Source of the DNA: Stenotrophomonas rhizophila
GTDB taxonomy: Bacteria > Pseudomonadota > Gammaproteobacteria > Xanthomonadales > Xanthomonadaceae
Length of the DNA: 64,000 nucleotides
Reading direction: 5' to 3'
Assembly: GCF_000661955.1 (NCBI RefSeq)
Contig: NZ_CP007597.1
Location: 3,150,755-3,214,754, forward strand
The translations under genes and the position numbers were made by a program. Every line of letters begins with the position of its first letter. Position 1 is the first letter of the stretch. The notes beneath the pieces were generated by a model. That model was not told the DNA's origin, ran no database searches, and was given only the letters and a program-made list of their open reading frames with translations. Of this stretch, positions 50,291 to 60,126 are shown piece by piece.

Positions 50291-51781
50291 ATGGCCAAGG
50301 CGCCGCTTGACCTGACCACCGGCCCTATCGGGCGCAACCTGTTCCTGTTCGCGCTGCCGATCCTGGCCGGCAACATTGCCCAGTCATTGAACGGGTCGGT
50401 GAATGCGATCTGGGTGGGGCGGTTCCTCGGCGAAGCGGCGCTGACAGCCACGGCCAACGCCAACAACATCATGTTCTTCCTGATCGGCTCGGTGTTCGGC
50501 ATCGGCATGGCCGCCACCATCCTGATCGGCCAGGCCATGGGCGCGCGCGACATCCCCCAGGCGCGCCGGGTGATGGGCACCAGTGCCACCTTCTTCATCG
50601 GGCTGTCAGTGGTGATCGCCATCGCCGGCTGGTGGCTGTCGCACCCGCTGCTGGCCGCGATGGGCACCCCGGCCGAATCGCTGCCGCTGGCCGAGGCCTA
50701 CCTGCGCATCATCTTCCTGGCGATGCCTACGCTGTATGCGTTCGCGTTCCTGAGCTCCGCACTGCGTGGTGTCGGCGATTCGCGCACGCCGTTCCGCTTC
50801 CTGCTGCTGTCGGTGGTGCTGGACATCGGCTTCAACCCGCTGCTGATCTTCGGCATCGGTCCGTTCCCGCAGCTGGGCATCGCCGGCGCGGCCTGGGCCA
50901 CGCTGATCGCACAGACGCTGTCGTTGATCGGCCTGCTCTGGTACATGCGCAACAAACGGCACGTGCTGTGGCTGGGCCGCAAGGACATGGCCATGTTCCG
51001 CATCGACCCCACCATCCTGCGTGCGCTGGTGGTCAAGGGCGTGCCGATGGGCCTGCAGATGGTGCTGATCTCCCTGTCGATGATCCTGATGATGAGCATG
51101 GTCAACGGCTACGGCACCGACACGGCCGCCGCCTACGGCGCATCGCTGCAGCTGTGGACGTACGTGCAGATGCCGGCGATGGCGATCGGCGCGGCCTGCT
51201 CATCGATGGCGGCGCAGAACGTGGGCGCCGGCAACTGGGATCGCGTGCGGGGCACCGCGCGCAGTGGCGTGCTGTACAACTTCCTGCTCACCGGCGTGCT
51301 GATCCTGCCGCTGATCCTGCTGGACCGCTACACGCTGGCGCTGTTCCTGCCCGAGGCCAGCCAGTCGCTGGAGGTGGCCCGCCACCTCAACCACATCGCG
51401 GTGTGGTCGTTCCTGTTCTTCGGCGTGAACTTCGTCATCTCCGGCGTGGTGCGCTCCACCGGCGCGGTGATTCCGCCGCTGCTGATCCTGGCCGTTTCGC
51501 TGTGGGGCATCCGTGTGCCGTTCGCCGAACTGCTGCAGGACAGCTGGGGCGCCGACGCGGTGTGGTGGAGTTTCCCGGTCAGCTCGTTCTGCGCGATGCT
51601 GCTGTCGCTGGCGTATTACCGCTGGGGTGGCTGGCGCAAGGCGCACATGCTGCCGACCCATCGCGAGGAACTGGCGGCCCCGGCCGAAGTGCCGGCCATG
51701 CCGCCCTCGCCGGTGGCCGACCTCAACCCGGACGCGCCGCCCACGGCGGCCCCGCAACCGGTGCCACACCGCACGGGTTAA
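50291..51781 (+). CDS. MATE-family multidrug efflux transporter
   Basis: 496 residues and about 12 TM helices in two homologous halves. The first begins GPIGRNLFLFALPILAGNIAQSLNGSVNAIWVGRFLGEAALTATANANNI, and the second has VKGVPMGLQMVLISLSMILMMSMVNGYGTD, with the usual MATE Pro and Asn/Gln positions. These are Na+ or H+ antiporters that export cationic drugs. The C-terminal 40 residues are Pro/Ala-rich and probably unstructured. It converges with the small membrane gene downstream, with a 3-bp overlap of stop regions. Confidence 0.9.
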   Translation: MAKAPLDLTTGPIGRNLFLFALPILAGNIAQSLNGSVNAIWVGRFLGEAALTATANANNIMFFLIGSVFGIGMAATILIGQAMGARDIPQARRVMGTSATFFIGLSVVIAIAGWWLSHPLLAAMGTPAESLPLAEAYLRIIFLAMPTLYAFAFLSSALRGVGDSRTPFRFLLLSVVLDIGFNPLLIFGIGPFPQLGIAGAAWATLIAQTLSLIGLLWYMRNKRHVLWLGRKDMAMFRIDPTILRALVVKGVPMGLQMVLISLSMILMMSMVNGYGTDTAAAYGASLQLWTYVQMPAMAIGAACSSMAAQNVGAGNWDRVRGTARSGVLYNFLLTGVLILPLILLDRYTLALFLPEASQSLEVARHLNHIAVWSFLFFGVNFVISGVVRSTGAVIPPLLILAVSLWGIRVPFAELLQDSWGADAVWWSFPVSSFCAMLLSLAYYRWGGWRKAHMLPTHREELAAPAEVPAMPPSPVADLNPDAPPTAAPQPVPHRTG

Positions 51782-52146
51782 GCGGCGCGCCCATCCGGCA
51801 GGCTGCGCCACGCCGGGAGCCGGTAGCGCTGCTGCTGGGCGCGCATGATCAGCCCCATGATCACGCCGAACAATGCGCCGGCCAAGCATGCGCTACCCGC
51901 GATCCCCCACGTCTTCAGCGGTACCAGCAGCCCGAACAGCGGCAGCATCAACACGCCCCAGGTCACGCCGAAGAACACGCCCATCGACAGCGCGTTGGCG
52001 GCGAACCCGGCCAGCAGCGGTGGCGGCACCGCGATGCCCAACCGCCACAGCAGCCGGTGCAACGGCGGCGCGCGCAGCGTTTGCGGAACACCCGCGTCGT
52101 GCATGAGCTGCAGCGCGGTGCGGACCTTGGCGGGGTAATGGGGCAT
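51778..52146 (-). CDS. Small two-TM membrane protein (DUF6404-like)
   Basis: 122 residues. The N-terminus MPHYPAKVRTALQLMHDAGVP and PLHRLLWRLGIAVPPPLL precede two TM helices (FGVTWGVLMLPLFGLLV and GIAGSACLAGALFGVIMGLIM). It resembles small conserved proteins annotated as DUF6404. I chose the ATG at 52146 (MPHYPAK); the upstream in-frame extension crosses the rplS terminator and is not coding. Function unknown. Confidence 0.75.
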   Translation of the reverse strand: MPHYPAKVRTALQLMHDAGVPQTLRAPPLHRLLWRLGIAVPPPLLAGFAANALSMGVFFGVTWGVLMLPLFGLLVPLKTWGIAGSACLAGALFGVIMGLIMRAQQQRYRLPAWRSLPDGRAA

Positions 52147-52254
52147 CGTCGTCCTGACTTGAGCGGGGGGGTTACCGTAATCGGTGCGTGGCCGGTAGGG
52201 CAACTCCAACGGACACCTGCGGATCATGCCCACGCCGTTGGCCTGCGCCACAAA

Positions 52255-52288
52255 CGAAAACGGCCACCCGAAGGTGGCCGTTCGTTGC
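52255..52288 (-). terminator. Terminator of the rpsP-rplS operon
   Basis: Stem ACGGCCACC-ttcg-GGTGGCCGT (minus reading), followed by TTTTCGTTTG. Located ~30 bp after the rplS stop. Confidence 0.85.
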
Positions 52289-52315
52289 GCGACAACCGGG
52301 GTTGTCGGCGCGGTA

Positions 52316-52726
52316 TTACTGGGCAGCCTTGGCAGCAGCCAGGCGGGCCTGCTTGGCCTGCGCAGCGGCAGCCAGATCTTCCTTGATGCGGGCAGCCTTG
52401 CCTTCCAGGCCACGCAGGTAGTACAGCTTACCGGCGCGGACCTTACCACGACGCTTCACTTCGACCGAGTCGATGATGGCGCTGTGGGTCTGGAAGACGC
52501 GCTCGACGCCGTAGCCGTGCGAGATCTTGCGGACGGTGAAAGCGGAGTTCAGGCCGGCGTTCTTGGTGCCGATCACGACGCCTTCGTAAGCCTGGACGCG
52601 CTCACGGTTGCCTTCCTTGACCTTCACGTTGACGACGACGGTGTCACCCTGGCTGAACTTCGGCAGCTCGCGGGTGATCTGGGCGGATTCGAAATCCGCA
52701 AGGATGGTTTTGTTCAGCTTGCTCAT
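52316..52726 (-). CDS. rplS: 50S ribosomal protein L19
   Basis: 136 residues; the core is canonical L19: [62 protein letters not shown]. The C-terminus carries an extra Ala/Lys-rich tail ([16 protein letters not shown]) that makes it ~20 residues longer than E. coli L19. It sits at the 30S-50S interface. It is the last gene of rpsP-rimM-trmD-rplS, about 155 bp after trmD, followed by a terminator. Confidence 0.97.
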   Translation of the reverse strand: MSKLNKTILADFESAQITRELPKFSQGDTVVVNVKVKEGNRERVQAYEGVVIGTKNAGLNSAFTVRKISHGYGVERVFQTHSAIIDSVEVKRRGKVRAGKLYYLRGLEGKAARIKEDLAAAAQAKQARLAAAKAAQ

Positions 52727-52880
52727 GGGTGCACCGATAGTGTTCGGGTGGTCGTGTCGTTCGACAACGTGGGCTCATGCAGTCACCGGACTGTGCTGCA
52801 CGTTTTTTGTAGGGTTTCCACCACCGGGCGCAAAGGCCTGATGGGAATCGCCAATGATAACCGAAGATTCCCGCCCCGCG

Positions 52881-53639
52881 CTAGGGGGAAGGGTCGTCGG
52901 CAAGGGCCTGCCGGGCCTGCGCGAGCAGAATCCGGTCGGCCTTGGACAGCTGGGCCTCGTCAAGCAGGTCCGGCCGCCGTGTTGCGGTCCGCAGCAGCGA
53001 CTGCTGGCGGCGCCAGCGGGCGATGGCGGCATGGTTGCCCGAGCGCAGCACATCCGGGACAGTGCCCCATTCATGCTGTGCCGGGTGGCTGAAATGCGGG
53101 CAGTCCAGCAGCCCCTGCGGGCCTTCGAAACTGTCCTGGGCCGCCGATTCGGCATCGCCCAGGGCGCCCTCCTGCAACCGGGTGACGGCATCGACGATCA
53201 CCGCCGCACCCAGCTCACCGCCGGACAGGACGTAATCGCCGATCGAGATTTCCTCGCTGACTTCCGCATCGAGGAACCGCTCATCGATGCCTTCATACCG
53301 CCCGCACAGCAGGATCATGCGCGGCAACGCGGCCAGCTCGCGGACCTTGGCCTGGGTCAGCGGCGCGCCCTGCGGGCTGAGGTAGATCACCGGCGCAGGC
53401 GCCGGATCGGCCGCCTTGGCCGCGGCCAGGCAGGCGCGCAGCGGCTCGATCAGCATGACCATGCCCGGGCCGCCGCCGAACGGACGGTCGTCCACCCGGC
53501 GGTAGTTGCCTTCGGCATAGTCACGCGGATTCCAGCCATGCAGGTCGAGCAGGCCGCGCTCGGCGGCACGGCCGACCACGCCCAGCGCGGCCGACTGTGC
53601 CATGAACTCCGGGAACAACGTGATGACGTCGATGCGCAC
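52881..53639 (-). CDS. trmD: tRNA (guanine37-N1)-methyltransferase TrmD
   Basis: 252 residues. The SPOUT trefoil knot is clear from [13 protein letters not shown], then [47 protein letters not shown]; the Asp of the last segment (..VDAV..) is the expected catalytic base. It methylates N1 of G37 in tRNAs with G36, preventing +1 frameshifts, and is essential. It lies 4 bp after rimM (53644) on the minus strand, in the canonical operon order. Confidence 0.97.
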   Translation of the reverse strand: MRIDVITLFPEFMAQSAALGVVGRAAERGLLDLHGWNPRDYAEGNYRRVDDRPFGGGPGMVMLIEPLRACLAAAKAADPAPAPVIYLSPQGAPLTQAKVRELAALPRMILLCGRYEGIDERFLDAEVSEEISIGDYVLSGGELGAAVIVDAVTRLQEGALGDAESAAQDSFEGPQGLLDCPHFSHPAQHEWGTVPDVLRSGNHAAIARWRRQQSLLRTATRRPDLLDEAQLSKADRILLAQARQALADDPSP

Positions 53640-53643
53640 CGGA

Positions 53644-54156
53644 TTAGAACTCCGGGTCCCAGTCGACCACGATCAGGTTGGTCTCGAAATCCACCGAGAC
53701 AACGAATTCGGGCTGCACGAACGGAATCATCCGCTCACGGTCGCCCTGCACCACCAGCACATCGTTGGAGCCGGTCGAGAACAGGTGCGAAGCCCGCCCC
53801 AGTTCGACGCCGTCAACGGTACGCACCTGCAAGCCTTCGAGGTCGACCCAGTAATACTCGTCGGCCTTCGGCGGCGGCAGTGCGCTGCGCGATACATAGA
53901 CTTCGGTTCCGTACATCGACTCGACCACATCGCGGTCGGTGATGCCCGGAAACACCGCGACCAGATGCTTGCCGGACTGACGTCCGCGTGCCCCGGTCAG
54001 GGTGCTCTCCTGGCCGGCGGGCGTACGCAGGATCCAGGGCTGATAGTTGAAAATGGCGGTACGCGGCTCGGTCCAGGACTCGAGCTTGATCTCGCCTCGC
54101 ACACCAAAAGCGCCGACAATCCTGCCCAGCAGGATCCGGCGCTCGGTATCTTTCAT
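53644..54156 (-). CDS. rimM: 16S rRNA processing protein RimM
   Basis: 170 residues. The N-terminus [24 protein letters not shown] is diagnostic. A central barrel and the PRC-barrel domain ([40 protein letters not shown]) follow, then [27 protein letters not shown]. It helps mature the 30S head and binds ribosomal protein S19. It lies between rpsP (44 bp upstream) and trmD (4 bp downstream). Confidence 0.96.
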   Translation of the reverse strand: MKDTERRILLGRIVGAFGVRGEIKLESWTEPRTAIFNYQPWILRTPAGQESTLTGARGRQSGKHLVAVFPGITDRDVVESMYGTEVYVSRSALPPPKADEYYWVDLEGLQVRTVDGVELGRASHLFSTGSNDVLVVQGDRERMIPFVQPEFVVSVDFETNLIVVDWDPEF

Positions 54157-54199
54157 CTGAATAGACCGAATGGGCCGCGGCAGGCGCGGCCCTTCAGGA

Positions 54200-54460
54200 T
54201 CAGGCCGCCGAGGCCTGGGCCTTGGTCGCTTCCTTGTACAGGTTGCGAACCTTGTCGGTCATCTGGGCGCCGTTGGCAACCCACTTGTCGACCAGCGGCA
54301 GGTCCAGCACGATGCGGGATTCCGCACCCTGGGCCACCGGGTTGTAGTAACCGACGCGCTCGATGTTGCGGCCATCACGGGCGCTGCGCGAGTCGGTCAC
54401 GATGATGTGGTAGAAGGGACGCTTCTTGGCGCCGCCGCGGGTCAGTCGAATCTTGACCAT
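54200..54460 (-). CDS. rpsP: 30S ribosomal protein S16
   Basis: 86 residues. [31 protein letters not shown] and IERVGYYNP are the S16 signature. The C-terminus has [15 protein letters not shown]. It stabilises the 30S body during assembly. It is first in the rpsP-rimM-trmD-rplS operon, with a strong promoter 50-80 bp upstream (54512-54540). Confidence 0.97.
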   Translation of the reverse strand: MVKIRLTRGGAKKRPFYHIIVTDSRSARDGRNIERVGYYNPVAQGAESRIVLDLPLVDKWVANGAQMTDKVRNLYKEATKAQASAA

Positions 54461-54511
54461 GGTGTTGTTTCCTCAATTGCCCAGTCGCCAGGATGGCGCG
54501 GTAAGCCGGCG

Positions 54512-54540
54512 ATTATAGCGGCGGCCTGCCGCCATTCCAA
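54512..54540 (-). promoter_or_regulatory. Near-consensus sigma-70 promoter for the rpsP operon
   Basis: Minus strand: TTGGAA, a 17-bp spacer, TATAAT. The -10 ends 52 bp before the rpsP ATG. It is the clearest sigma-70 promoter I found in the window, fitting for ribosomal genes. Confidence 0.8.
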
Positions 54541-54572
54541 GCCTGTGAAGACCGGCCAAGCTGAATAGCGCG

Positions 54573-55379
54573 CTAACCTGCGCTACTGATGGCCCCCAGA
54601 GGCTGCCAGGGCGCGGCCTCCAGGCTGCCCCGGGCCCACTGGCAGAACATCTCGGACCGGGCGAAGACCACCCCGTCGATCGCTTCTATCGGCCAGACCC
54701 CGGCCGAATTGCAGGCGATGGCACCACTGAACCGGTCCAGCTCGGCCAGCGCCACCGGGCGCACCTGCTGCTGCGCCGCTGCGAACCCGGCCTGCAGCAG
54801 CCGCTCGTGGGTACCGCGCAGGGCCGGCGCCTGCGGCCACACCACCTGGTCGTCGTGCAGGAAGGCGATGTTCCAGGTACTGCCCTCGCTGACCTGCCCG
54901 TCGTCGGTGACGAAGACCGCATCATCGAACCCGTCCTGCAACGCCCGGCGACGCTGTTCGAACAGCGCGAAGGTGCCTACGTGCTTGAGGTGCGGCAGCT
55001 CGCGCTGGTACACCACCGAACGCACGCGCCGCGCCGTGGCCGGCATCGACACTGGCGGGGCGACGGCCACCAGCACATCCACCGCGACCGGGCGCAGCGG
55101 CTGGCGAAAATCGAACGCACGCGAGAACACCGTCACCCGCAACGCGGCATCGCGCAGGCCTTCGGCGTGCAGCGCGTGCTGCATCCAGGCCTGTACCTGC
55201 GCCGCATCCAGCGCGGTGCCGAACAAGGCCTCGGTGCCCTCCTGCAGACGCTGCAGGTGCAGGTCCAGGCCCTGCACCGCGCCACCGCGCACCTGCAGCG
55301 AGGTGAAGTGGCCGTAGTTGGTCAAGGCGCCGGCAAGGTCATCGACGCTGGCGCGCTGGCCGTTGCAATACAGCGTCAT
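54573..55379 (-). CDS. pabC: Class IV aminotransferase, probable aminodeoxychorismate lyase
   Basis: 268 residues, PLP fold type [26 protein letters not shown] is the N-terminal signature; the Schiff-base Lys is likely in [38 protein letters not shown] and [12 protein letters not shown] are family motifs of PabC/IlvE-type enzymes. The size (~270) fits PabC, which makes p-aminobenzoate for folate. A branched-chain or D-amino-acid aminotransferase cannot be excluded. I chose the ATG at 55379, overlapping the upstream gene stop (ATGA); longer frames lie inside that gene. Confidence 0.72.
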   Translation of the reverse strand: MTLYCNGQRASVDDLAGALTNYGHFTSLQVRGGAVQGLDLHLQRLQEGTEALFGTALDAAQVQAWMQHALHAEGLRDAALRVTVFSRAFDFRQPLRPVAVDVLVAVAPPVSMPATARRVRSVVYQRELPHLKHVGTFALFEQRRRALQDGFDDAVFVTDDGQVSEGSTWNIAFLHDDQVVWPQAPALRGTHERLLQAGFAAAQQQVRPVALAELDRFSGAIACNSAGVWPIEAIDGVVFARSEMFCQWARGSLEAAPWQPLGAISSAG

Positions 55380-56452
55380 TCCAGCAGCGCCCGCGCGTCG
55401 GACCACATCTGCTGCAGCACCTCGGTGGCCGGGCGCGCCGGTGCCATCCAGGCCGATTGCCCGGCCCAGGCCTGCATGGCGTCGATGCGGTGCTCGCGGT
55501 TGGCTTGCGCGCGCATCGGCGCACTGAGCCCACGCTGCACCGGATACGGCCGCGGCGTCGGCGCGGCGGGACCGGCAGCGGCACGCACGTAGGCGGTGGC
55601 CAGCCCGCGACCAAGACGGCCACTGAACGCCCGCGTCGGCCAGGTGTCTTCCGGCTCGGCCGCGGCCAGCGCCTCCGACCAGGCCGGGTCGATCGCGCAT
55701 TCGGGGGTGCGCAGGAAGGCGGTGCCCACCTGCACCGCACTGGCACCGAGCAGCAACGCCGCCGCAACGCCGCGCCCATCGGCAATGCCACCGGCGGCGA
55801 TTACCGGCACCTGCAGGTTGTCGGCCAGCCGCGGCAGCAGCGCGAACAGCCCCACCAGCTGGCGCTCAGCCGCGTCCGGCTCGAAGGCGCCGCGATGGCC
55901 GCCCGCTTCAAAGCCCTGCGCGACCACGGCATCGGCACCGGCGGCCTGCGCGGCCAATGCTTCGGACAAGGTGGTGGCGCAGGCGAACCAGGCGATGCCG
56001 GCGTCCTTCAGACGCTGCACCTGGCCGGCGTTCAACACACCCATGATGGTCGAGGCCACCGCCGGACGCGCGGCGATCAGCGCATCGAACTGCGCATCGA
56101 AATCGGCCGGGCCGGCATCGGCGGCACTGGCTGGCACCTCCGGCCCCCACTGCGCCAGGAATGCGCGCGTGGCGGCCTCGGCCTGCGCATCGCGCTGCGG
56201 CGGCGCGTCGGGTACCCACACATTGACCTGGGCCGGGCCGTTGGACTGCGCGCGGAAATCGTCCATCCACGCCACGATGTCCTGCGGCTGCGACAACACC
56301 GCCCCCATCGCGCCAATGCTGCCGGCGGTGGCCAGCGCGGCCGACAGCGGCACCGGGCAGGCGCCGGCCATCGGGGCGAGCAGGATCGGGGCCTTCAAGG
56401 CAAAACGCCGACAGAAACTGTCGGCGCGTTCGAGGATCGGCGAAAGACTCAC
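55376..56452 (-). CDS. Nitronate monooxygenase-like FMN enzyme
   Basis: 358 residues. [32 protein letters not shown] is the FMN-binding start of 2-nitropropane-dioxygenase/NMO proteins. [19 protein letters not shown] holds the conserved GxEAGGH with the catalytic His, and [37 protein letters not shown] is the phosphate-binding GGI..G and GT.F motif. It oxidises nitronates to carbonyls, probably to detoxify them. The GTG at 56452 follows AGGTG; the longer frame reads through a region without homology. It is translationally coupled to the class IV aminotransferase. Confidence 0.85.
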   Translation of the reverse strand: MSLSPILERADSFCRRFALKAPILLAPMAGACPVPLSAALATAGSIGAMGAVLSQPQDIVAWMDDFRAQSNGPAQVNVWVPDAPPQRDAQAEAATRAFLAQWGPEVPASAADAGPADFDAQFDALIAARPAVASTIMGVLNAGQVQRLKDAGIAWFACATTLSEALAAQAAGADAVVAQGFEAGGHRGAFEPDAAERQLVGLFALLPRLADNLQVPVIAAGGIADGRGVAAALLLGASAVQVGTAFLRTPECAIDPAWSEALAAAEPEDTWPTRAFSGRLGRGLATAYVRAAAGPAAPTPRPYPVQRGLSAPMRAQANREHRIDAMQAWAGQSAWMAPARPATEVLQQMWSDARALLE

Positions 56453-56527
56453 GCGCGGCACACCTGTAGGGTCAGACCCGGCCAGCATACGCCGCACCGC
56501 CCTGCCCGGCATGCACGCCGGCAGGAT

Positions 56528-56968
56528 TCAGCGCGCCGACACCGCGTAGGTGCGGACCAGCTGGCTGTCCATTTCTTCGTTGAAGGTGAAGGTCACATAG
56601 CGCGCGTCGTCGGCGGCGAATTCCTCTTCGACCACGGCCCGACCGATCTCGGTGCCCTCGGCATCCAGCGCGCGTGCCACCAGCTTGCCCTTGAACGGCT
56701 TGTCGGCCACCACGTACACCGCCGCGTCCTTGGAGCCCATGCCACGGCTCTTGCCCTGGGTCACGGTCAGGCCGCGCGCGGCCAGACCGGGGTCGGTCTG
56801 CAGCGTCACGCTCATGCGCTTGTCCACGCCCTCGCCCAGGCCGGCGACGAAATCGGCGGCGGTGCCGCTGATGGCACTGCCTGCCTTCTGCGACATCGAC
56901 GTGTCGTCCTTGCAGGCGGCCAGCGCCAGGACCAGCGCCACCACCACGATCGACTTGTTCACGGGCAT
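56528..56968 (-). CDS. Predicted lipoprotein
   Basis: 146 residues with a short type II signal peptide (IVVVALVLALAAC, Cys ~19) followed by KDDTSMSQ. The mature part looks like a small beta-rich domain (RMSVTLQTDPGLAARGLTVTQGKS, AAVYVVADKPFKGKLVARALDAEG, RYVTFTFNEEMD). Family not recognised. It stands between ffh and the nitronate monooxygenase gene and is read in the same direction, 75 bp before the latter. Confidence 0.75.
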   Translation of the reverse strand: MPVNKSIVVVALVLALAACKDDTSMSQKAGSAISGTAADFVAGLGEGVDKRMSVTLQTDPGLAARGLTVTQGKSRGMGSKDAAVYVVADKPFKGKLVARALDAEGTEIGRAVVEEEFAADDARYVTFTFNEEMDSQLVRTYAVSAR

Positions 56969-57111
56969 TCCTTTGAGAGGTTCAACAGCGGGTTAGTCAA
57001 TCACCCGGCCAAGACGCTGGCAAGAGGCAACCGCGCAGGCCGATGACGCATGCGGACATTACGTTGAAGCAGAGGCGCGCGGGGCCCGCAGGCCTTCCGC
57101 GCACAGGGTGC

Positions 57112-58491
57112 TCAGCGGAACGGCAGGCCGCCGCGGCCGCCCATGGCCCCCATCATCCCCTTCATGCTGCGCATCATGCCCTTCATGCCGCCACCGGCCA
57201 TCTTGCTCATCATCTTTTCCATCTGCTGGAACTGCTTCATGAGCTTGTTGACGTCGGCCGGAGTCAGGCCGGAACCGCGCGCGATGCGGGCACGGCGCGA
57301 GCCGTTGAGCAGGCCCGGGTTGCGGCGTTCCTTCTTGGTCATCGAGTTGATGATGGCGATCATGCGCGGCACTTCCTTGCCCTGGCTGACCTGTTGCTTG
57401 AGGTGCTCGGGAATGTTGCCCAGGCCCGGCAGCTTGTCCATCAGGCCACCAATGCCGCCCATGTTCTGCATCTGCTCGAGCTGGTCGCGCATGTCGTTCA
57501 GGTCGAACTTCTTGCCCTTGGCGACCTTCTCGGCCAGCTTCTGGGCCTTGTCCTTGTCGACCTGCTGCTCGACCTGCTCCACCAGCGACAGCACGTCGCC
57601 CATGTCCAGGATGCGGCTGGCGATACGGTCGGGGTGGAACACGTCCAGGCCGTCGGGCTTTTCGCTGACGCCGACGAACTTGATCGGCTTGCCGGTGATG
57701 TAGCGCACGCTCAGTGCGGCACCGCCACGGGCGTCACCGTCGGTCTTGGTCAGCACCACGCCGGTCAGCGGCAGCGCTTCGCCGAAGGCCTTGGCGGTGT
57801 TGGCCGCGTCCTGGCCGGTCATGGCGTCGACCACGAACAGGGTTTCGGCCGGGTTGACCGCTGCGTGCAGCGCCTTGATCTCGGCCATCATGGCGTCGTC
57901 GATGGCCAGGCGGCCGGCGGTATCGACGATCAGCACATCGGCGAACGACTTGCGTGCGTCATCGATGGCCGCGCGCACGATCGCTTCGGGCTTCTGGTCG
58001 GCACTGGAGGCAAAGAACAGCACGCCCACCTGGTCGGCCAGGGTCTTGAGCTGCTCGATCGCGGCCGGACGGTAGACGTCGGCCGACACCACCATCACCT
58101 TCTTCTTGCGCTTTTCCTTCAGGTGCTTGGCAAGCTTGGCCACCGTGGTGGTCTTGCCCGCACCCTGCAGGCCGGCCATCAGGATGATCGCCGGGGCCGG
58201 CACGTTGAGGTTGAGGTCCGACGCTGCCGAGCCCATGACCGTGGTCAGCTCGTCGCGCACGACCTTGATCAGCGCCTGGCCGGGGGTCAGCGACTTGAGC
58301 ACTTCCTGGCCGACGGCGCGCACCTTGATGCGCTCGACCAGCGCCTGCACGACCGGCAGGGCGACGTCGGCTTCGAGCAGCGCGATGCGCACTTCACGGG
58401 TGGCCTCGCGGATGTTTTCCTCGGTGAGGCGACCGCGGCCACGCAGCCGCTCGATGGTGCCGGAGAGGCGCTGGGTCAGGGACTCGAACAT
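57112..58491 (-). CDS. ffh: Signal recognition particle protein Ffh
   Basis: 459 residues. The N domain (FESLTQRLSGTIERLRGRGRLTEENI) precedes the G domain with the P-loop GLQGAGKTTTVAKLA (~107), DTAGRL, TKTDGDARGG and VSEKPDGLDVFHPDRI. The C-terminal Met-rich M domain ends MSKMAGGGMKGMMRSMKGMM, binding 4.5S RNA and signal peptides. It delivers nascent inner-membrane proteins to FtsY. I chose the ATG at 58491; longer frames read into the divergent promoter. It is divergent from the YpjD-like gene. Confidence 0.97.
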   Translation of the reverse strand: MFESLTQRLSGTIERLRGRGRLTEENIREATREVRIALLEADVALPVVQALVERIKVRAVGQEVLKSLTPGQALIKVVRDELTTVMGSAASDLNLNVPAPAIILMAGLQGAGKTTTVAKLAKHLKEKRKKKVMVVSADVYRPAAIEQLKTLADQVGVLFFASSADQKPEAIVRAAIDDARKSFADVLIVDTAGRLAIDDAMMAEIKALHAAVNPAETLFVVDAMTGQDAANTAKAFGEALPLTGVVLTKTDGDARGGAALSVRYITGKPIKFVGVSEKPDGLDVFHPDRIASRILDMGDVLSLVEQVEQQVDKDKAQKLAEKVAKGKKFDLNDMRDQLEQMQNMGGIGGLMDKLPGLGNIPEHLKQQVSQGKEVPRMIAIINSMTKKERRNPGLLNGSRRARIARGSGLTPADVNKLMKQFQQMEKMMSKMAGGGMKGMMRSMKGMMGAMGGRGGLPFR

Positions 58492-58622
58492 GGAGGCAAC
58501 CTGTTCAGAACGAAAGACAGAGAGACGCACAGTATAGCGGGTCCACCAAGCACCCCGGACCGCACCTGCGCCCCGTGGCCGCAGGCATCGCCAGCACCCC
58601 GGGGGTATGCGAAACTGCCACG

Positions 58623-59417
58623 ATGACAATCGTTCTCATCGCGACCCTGCTGTACCTGACCGCCACCGCCCTGCTGGTGCGCGCCGTCAGCCGCGATGAC
58701 GCGATCCGCTCACCTGCCTGGCTGTGGCCGGCGCTGCCGGCCATGCTGCTGCACGGCGGCTACCACGTGCTGGTGGCGATGCGCACCACCGGCGGCCCGG
58801 ACATGCACTTCTTCGCCGCGCTGTCGCTGGTGGGCCTGGGCATGGCCTGGCTGACCTCGCTGGTGGCCGCGCGCGGGCGCATGGCCGCGCTGGGCGTACT
58901 GGTCTTCCCGATGGCCGCAGCGGTGCTGTGCATTTACCACGGGTATGGGCACGAGCCGAGCAAGCCGCTGGGCTGGCAGCTGGCCACGCACGCGTGGATG
59001 GCGCTGCTGGCCTACGCCACGCTGAGCGTGGCCGCGCTGCTGGCGATCATGCTGTGGCTGCAGGAACGTGCGCTGCGCCGCCGCGATTTCCGCCCCTGGC
59101 TGCGGGCCCTGCCGCCGCTGGCCGACCTGGAAGCCCTGCTGTTCCGGGTGATCACGGTCGGCTTCGCGCTGCTCACCCTGACCCTGGTCACCGGCGTGCT
59201 GTTCGTCGATGACCTGCTGGCCCAGAAGCTGGTGCACAAGACCGTGCTCAGCGTGCTGTCGTGGATCGTGTTCGGCACGCTGCTGATCGGCCGCCGCCGG
59301 TACGGCTGGCGGGGCGCCAAGGCCGTGCACTGGACCCTCACCGCGATGGCGCTGCTGCTGCTGGCGTTCTTCGGCAGCCAGTTCGTGATCGAACTGGTGT
59401 TCGGCCATTCCAGGTAG
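58623..59417 (+). CDS. CcsA/YpjD-like cytochrome-c assembly-type membrane protein
   Basis: 264 residues with eight or so TMs. MTIVLIATLLYLTATALLVRAV starts the protein; YHVLVA, THAWMALLAYATLSVAALLAIMLWLQERALRR and the last helices match the CcsA/HemX family (E. coli YpjD/CorE). Conserved His lie in THAW and KTVLSVLSW-adjacent regions. Its place divergent from ffh is the usual location of this gene in gammaproteobacteria. Its role is uncertain; a haem-handling or envelope function is assumed. The stop TAG (59415-59417) is inside a SMAG head. Confidence 0.82.
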   Translation: MTIVLIATLLYLTATALLVRAVSRDDAIRSPAWLWPALPAMLLHGGYHVLVAMRTTGGPDMHFFAALSLVGLGMAWLTSLVAARGRMAALGVLVFPMAAAVLCIYHGYGHEPSKPLGWQLATHAWMALLAYATLSVAALLAIMLWLQERALRRRDFRPWLRALPPLADLEALLFRVITVGFALLTLTLVTGVLFVDDLLAQKLVHKTVLSVLSWIVFGTLLIGRRRYGWRGAKAVHWTLTAMALLLLAFFGSQFVIELVFGHSR

Positions 59418-59559
59418 CGCCGGGCTCTGCCCGGCTGCATGATCCAGGGTTGCCGGGCAGAGCCCGGCACTACGGCCGGCTGCTGATCCAGCGCTGCCTC
59501 GTAGAGCCGGGCTCTGCCCGGCTGCTGATCCAGGGCTGCCGGGCAGAGCCCGGCACTAC
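59414..59559. repeat. Two tandem inverted SMAG dimers
   Basis: Heads: plus 59414-59438, minus 59473-59451, plus 59501-59525, minus 59559-59535. All share the stem GCCGGGC-agaG-CCCGGC or its inverse. The linkers GATCCAGGG recur in both dimers (59441 and 59528), so the dimer itself seems to be duplicated. The first head supplies the stop codon of the YpjD-like gene. Confidence 0.88.
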
Positions 59560-59596
59560 CGGTGTTCCCATTGCCGGGCGGGACCCGGGCAATGGG

Positions 59597-60067
59597 TTAC
59601 AGCGGCGCCGACAACAAGGCGCGCTGCGATTGCCCGCTGTTGGTGATCATGTCATCCACCCGCCAGCAGCCATCGTCGGCGCGCACCAGCGTCAGGCGGG
59701 TCAACCGCGCGGCCTTCCACACCCGGTAGCGCGCTTCCACGGTGACGCGCGTGGCCTGCTTCGACGGCGTGGCCGTGAATACCGGCGGCGCATCGATCTC
59801 ACCGTCCTGCCCATCCAGCCACGGATCGCTATCGAACCGGCAGATACCCTCTTCCACCCGCTGGCATTCGCGTTCGGCCGCCAGCAGTTGGGCGAAACCG
59901 GGGGTAAGCACGCTCGGCGAGGTGGCGAGGAAATCGTCCGCACTGGCCTTCAGGAAGGCCTGCCCCACTGCCACCGGATCGCTACAGGCCGGCGCGGCCT
60001 GTACCACCGGCACGCACAGCGCCATCAGCACCATGCCACCGCACATTTTCCAACCACGTGTCCGCAT
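59597..60067 (-). CDS. Exported protein of unknown function
   Basis: 156 residues with a signal peptide (MVLMALCVPVVQAAPA, cleavage ~27). The mature part has paired Cys (PACSDP, RECQRVEEGICRF, DDGCWRVDDMI). It resembles small DUF3828/NTF2-like exported proteins (VEARYRVWKAARLTRLTLVRADDGCWRVDDM). I chose the ATG at 60067, with GGGAACGGGAT upstream; the frame runs further upstream but into the next gene. Function unknown. It follows a SMAG array. Confidence 0.75.
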   Translation of the reverse strand: MRTRGWKMCGGMVLMALCVPVVQAAPACSDPVAVGQAFLKASADDFLATSPSVLTPGFAQLLAAERECQRVEEGICRFDSDPWLDGQDGEIDAPPVFTATPSKQATRVTVEARYRVWKAARLTRLTLVRADDGCWRVDDMITNSGQSQRALLSAPL

Positions 60068-60126
60068 ATCCCGTTCCCTTCCCTGTGAATGGGCCAGGCG
60101 CCCCACTGGCGCACCCGGCCTGGCTC

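Noticed and set aside
58531..58536. TATACT as -10 box for ffh
   Set aside because: No -35 at a suitable distance; too weak to list.
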